A stretch of 7,002 bases of DNA, taken from NCBI GenBank assembly GCA_934630485.1, contig CAKTWD010000084.1:1-7002 (forward strand), given 5' to 3'. The position numbers and the translations under genes are program-made. Below, piece by piece: positions 5,658 through 7,002 of the stretch. Source of the stretch: an uncultured Eggerthellaceae bacterium. Lineage in GTDB: Bacteria; Actinomycetota; Coriobacteriia; Coriobacteriales; Eggerthellaceae. The first letter of the stretch is position 1, and every line of letters begins with the position of its first letter. Under the pieces are notes generated by a model, which saw only the letters and a list, made by a program, of their open reading frames with translations, was not told the origin of the DNA and searched no databases.

Positions 5658-7002
5658 GTGAAGGGTTACGAGAAGGCCATCCAAGACGCCGAAGTCGACG
5701 TTCATGCGAAGCGCATCGATAAGTCGCTGCCGCAGCGCCTGCTTGAAAGCGATCAGATCGAATTGTATTTCGGTATGCCTGAGCTGTTCAAGGATTTCGA
5801 TCGTTACGAGGACATCGTCCTGAACGAAATATACCTGCGCCTGCGCAGCAGTTCATTCGGGAAGAAGCACGGTGCCGATAAGACGGGCAGCGCTAAGGAG
5901 TGGCTGGAAAACGCGCCCCTTACCACGTATTCCGACTACCGTCCGTTTGTGGAGAGCTCGATGTTGGGCGCGAAATCCGCTCTGTACCAAGACGACACGC
6001 AAGCTTACATCCTCACCAGCGGAACGACGGGCGCCCCGAAGATCTTCGCCGATAGCGTTTCGGGCAACTTCGCTAAGTTGCTGGTCATGCGCTTGCGCGG
6101 TTTTTACACGCGCACCGCGTTCCCTATTACGGGCGACCGTAGTGCGAAGAACCTCACGTTCTCGAACTACGCGGGCTTGGGCAATGCCCAGGACGGCAAG
6201 CCTATTCTGCGTGCATCCGGTTCGACTGCGCGCAGCCTGCGCAAATACACCGACACCATGAACATCATCCCAGCCCCTTTCTGGGAGCTGCCCGACATCG
6301 GCCCGCGCGAGCGTGACTACCTTATCGCGCTTATGGCGCTTTCCGATCCGGCACTGGCGAAGGTGTTCGCCAACAACCTGGCCCATTTCGGTCGCATGCT
6401 ATCGCAGGTTGACGTTCTGGGCGATCAGATGATCTCCGACATCAGGAAGGGGCGTCAGTCGGTTGACCTGCCCGAGGACGCCCGTGTGTTCATGCAAGAG
6501 TTGCTTTCGCCCAATCCCGAGCGTGCCGATGCGCTTGATGCGGTCATGCGCGAGTTCGGCTCTATTTCCTCGAAAGAAGCGCTTGAGAGCGTGTGGCCCA
6601 GATTCTCGCTGGTCAGCGGCTGGCTGAACGGACCAACCGGCCGCGATGCCCGTCAGGTCATGCGTCGTCTGCCCAAGAAAGTGGGCGCGTTCGCCATGGG
6701 GTACGGTTCAAGCGAGGGCAAGTGGAACATACCTTTGAAGGCCGCCACTGCCGAGGGCGCCGCTTCTCCGTTCAGCTCGATCTACGAGTTTCGTGATCTG
6801 GTTACCGGGCGCCTTTACCGCGCCAGCGAGGTGTGGCCGCATAAGTTTTACGAGCTGGTCGTCACCACGTATTCGGGCCTGGTTCGTTACAACATGCAGG
6901 ACGTCGTGTACGTCACCGGCCGCAAGGGCGGCTCGCCTGTGTTCGCCTTCTGCGGGAAAACCAGCGAGATCGTTCGCGTGAACGGACGTAAACGCGACAG
7001 TC
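5658..7002 (+). CDS. GH3 family protein (acyl-adenylate/amidosynthetase-like), 3'-partial
   Basis: An open frame runs from GTG 5658 to the window end without a stop: 448 codons seen, with about 90-100 residues of the C-terminal domain missing. The start is supported by AGAGGGG (5646-5652) five bases upstream, and it is only 21 nt after the preceding GH3 stop, so the two are very likely cotranscribed. The ANL/GH3 motifs are canonical: ILTSGTTGAPK (118-128) is a textbook ATP phosphate loop, YGSSE (349-353) is motif II, and SGLVRYNMQD (406-415) is motif III, followed by FCGKTSEIVRVNG, which opens the hinge to the C-terminal domain. It shares with its neighbour DIRKG (261-265), PNPERADAL, VWPRF (312-316) and VVTTYSGL. 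It is predicted to be an ATP-dependent acyl-activating, probably amide-forming enzyme in the cytosol. The acid and amine substrates are unknown. Confidence 0.9.
   Translation, partial: MKGYEKAIQDAEVDVHAKRIDKSLPQRLLESDQIELYFGMPELFKDFDRYEDIVLNEIYLRLRSSSFGKKHGADKTGSAKEWLENAPLTTYSDYRPFVESSMLGAKSALYQDDTQAYILTSGTTGAPKIFADSVSGNFAKLLVMRLRGFYTRTAFPITGDRSAKNLTFSNYAGLGNAQDGKPILRASGSTARSLRKYTDTMNIIPAPFWELPDIGPRERDYLIALMALSDPALAKVFANNLAHFGRMLSQVDVLGDQMISDIRKGRQSVDLPEDARVFMQELLSPNPERADALDAVMREFGSISSKEALESVWPRFSLVSGWLNGPTGRDARQVMRRLPKKVGAFAMGYGSSEGKWNIPLKAATAEGAASPFSSIYEFRDLVTGRLYRASEVWPHKFYELVVTTYSGLVRYNMQDVVYVTGRKGGSPVFAFCGKTSEIVRVNGRKRDS

Noticed and set aside
4767..5705. Minus-strand open frame (312 codons) opposite GH3-1
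   Set aside because: Antisense shadow of a gene with clear GH3 motifs; no recognisable domain, and it spans the junction of the two GH3 genes.

Overview
The window reads as a piece of a GC-rich actinobacterial chromosome. Codons ending in C or G dominate in all four main genes. The gene set (a SLC13-like permease, an alkaline-phosphatase-superfamily enzyme and bacterial GH3 proteins) would fit the Coriobacteriia/Eggerthellaceae. That placement is an inference from style and gene content, not from a marker gene. All convincing genes lie on the + strand, and there is no sign of insertion sequences, tRNA or rRNA genes, CRISPR arrays or recent transfer.

Layout: (1) Positions 1-1993 hold the 3' part of an alkaline phosphatase/type I phosphodiesterase family gene whose start lies before the window. 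It ends in tandem stops and a strong intrinsic terminator at about 2019-2056. (2) Positions 2057-2452 are a long, relatively AT-rich intergenic region. It contains a double palindrome that looks like an operator, a -10-like hexamer, several nested inverted repeats, and a nine-codon ORF with a near-ideal Shine-Dalgarno sequence. One segment of this leader can pair either with an upstream arm or with the ribosome binding site of the next gene, so translational control is plausible but unproven. (3) Positions 2453-3889 encode a 478-residue SLC13/ion-transporter-superfamily permease. (4) Positions 3890-4016 are a short gap with a perfect 10-bp hairpin followed by a T-rich run. This terminator-like element ends only 11 nt before the next start codon. 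(5) Positions 4017-5636 encode a GH3-family protein with an altered ATP-loop motif. (6) Positions 5658-7002 encode a second GH3 protein with an intact ATP loop. It starts at a GTG 21 nt after the previous stop and runs off the window.

How the genes may work together: GH3 proteins are acyl-adenylating enzymes of the ANL type, best known in plants, where they join carboxylic acids (jasmonate, indole-acetate) to amino acids. Here two paralogues sit in tandem directly behind a permease whose superfamily often moves organic anions. A working hypothesis is uptake of a carboxylate followed by its activation or amidation. The different ATP loops suggest that one paralogue is catalytic and the other is specialised, regulatory or degenerate. 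The phosphatase is separated by a strong terminator and may be unrelated.
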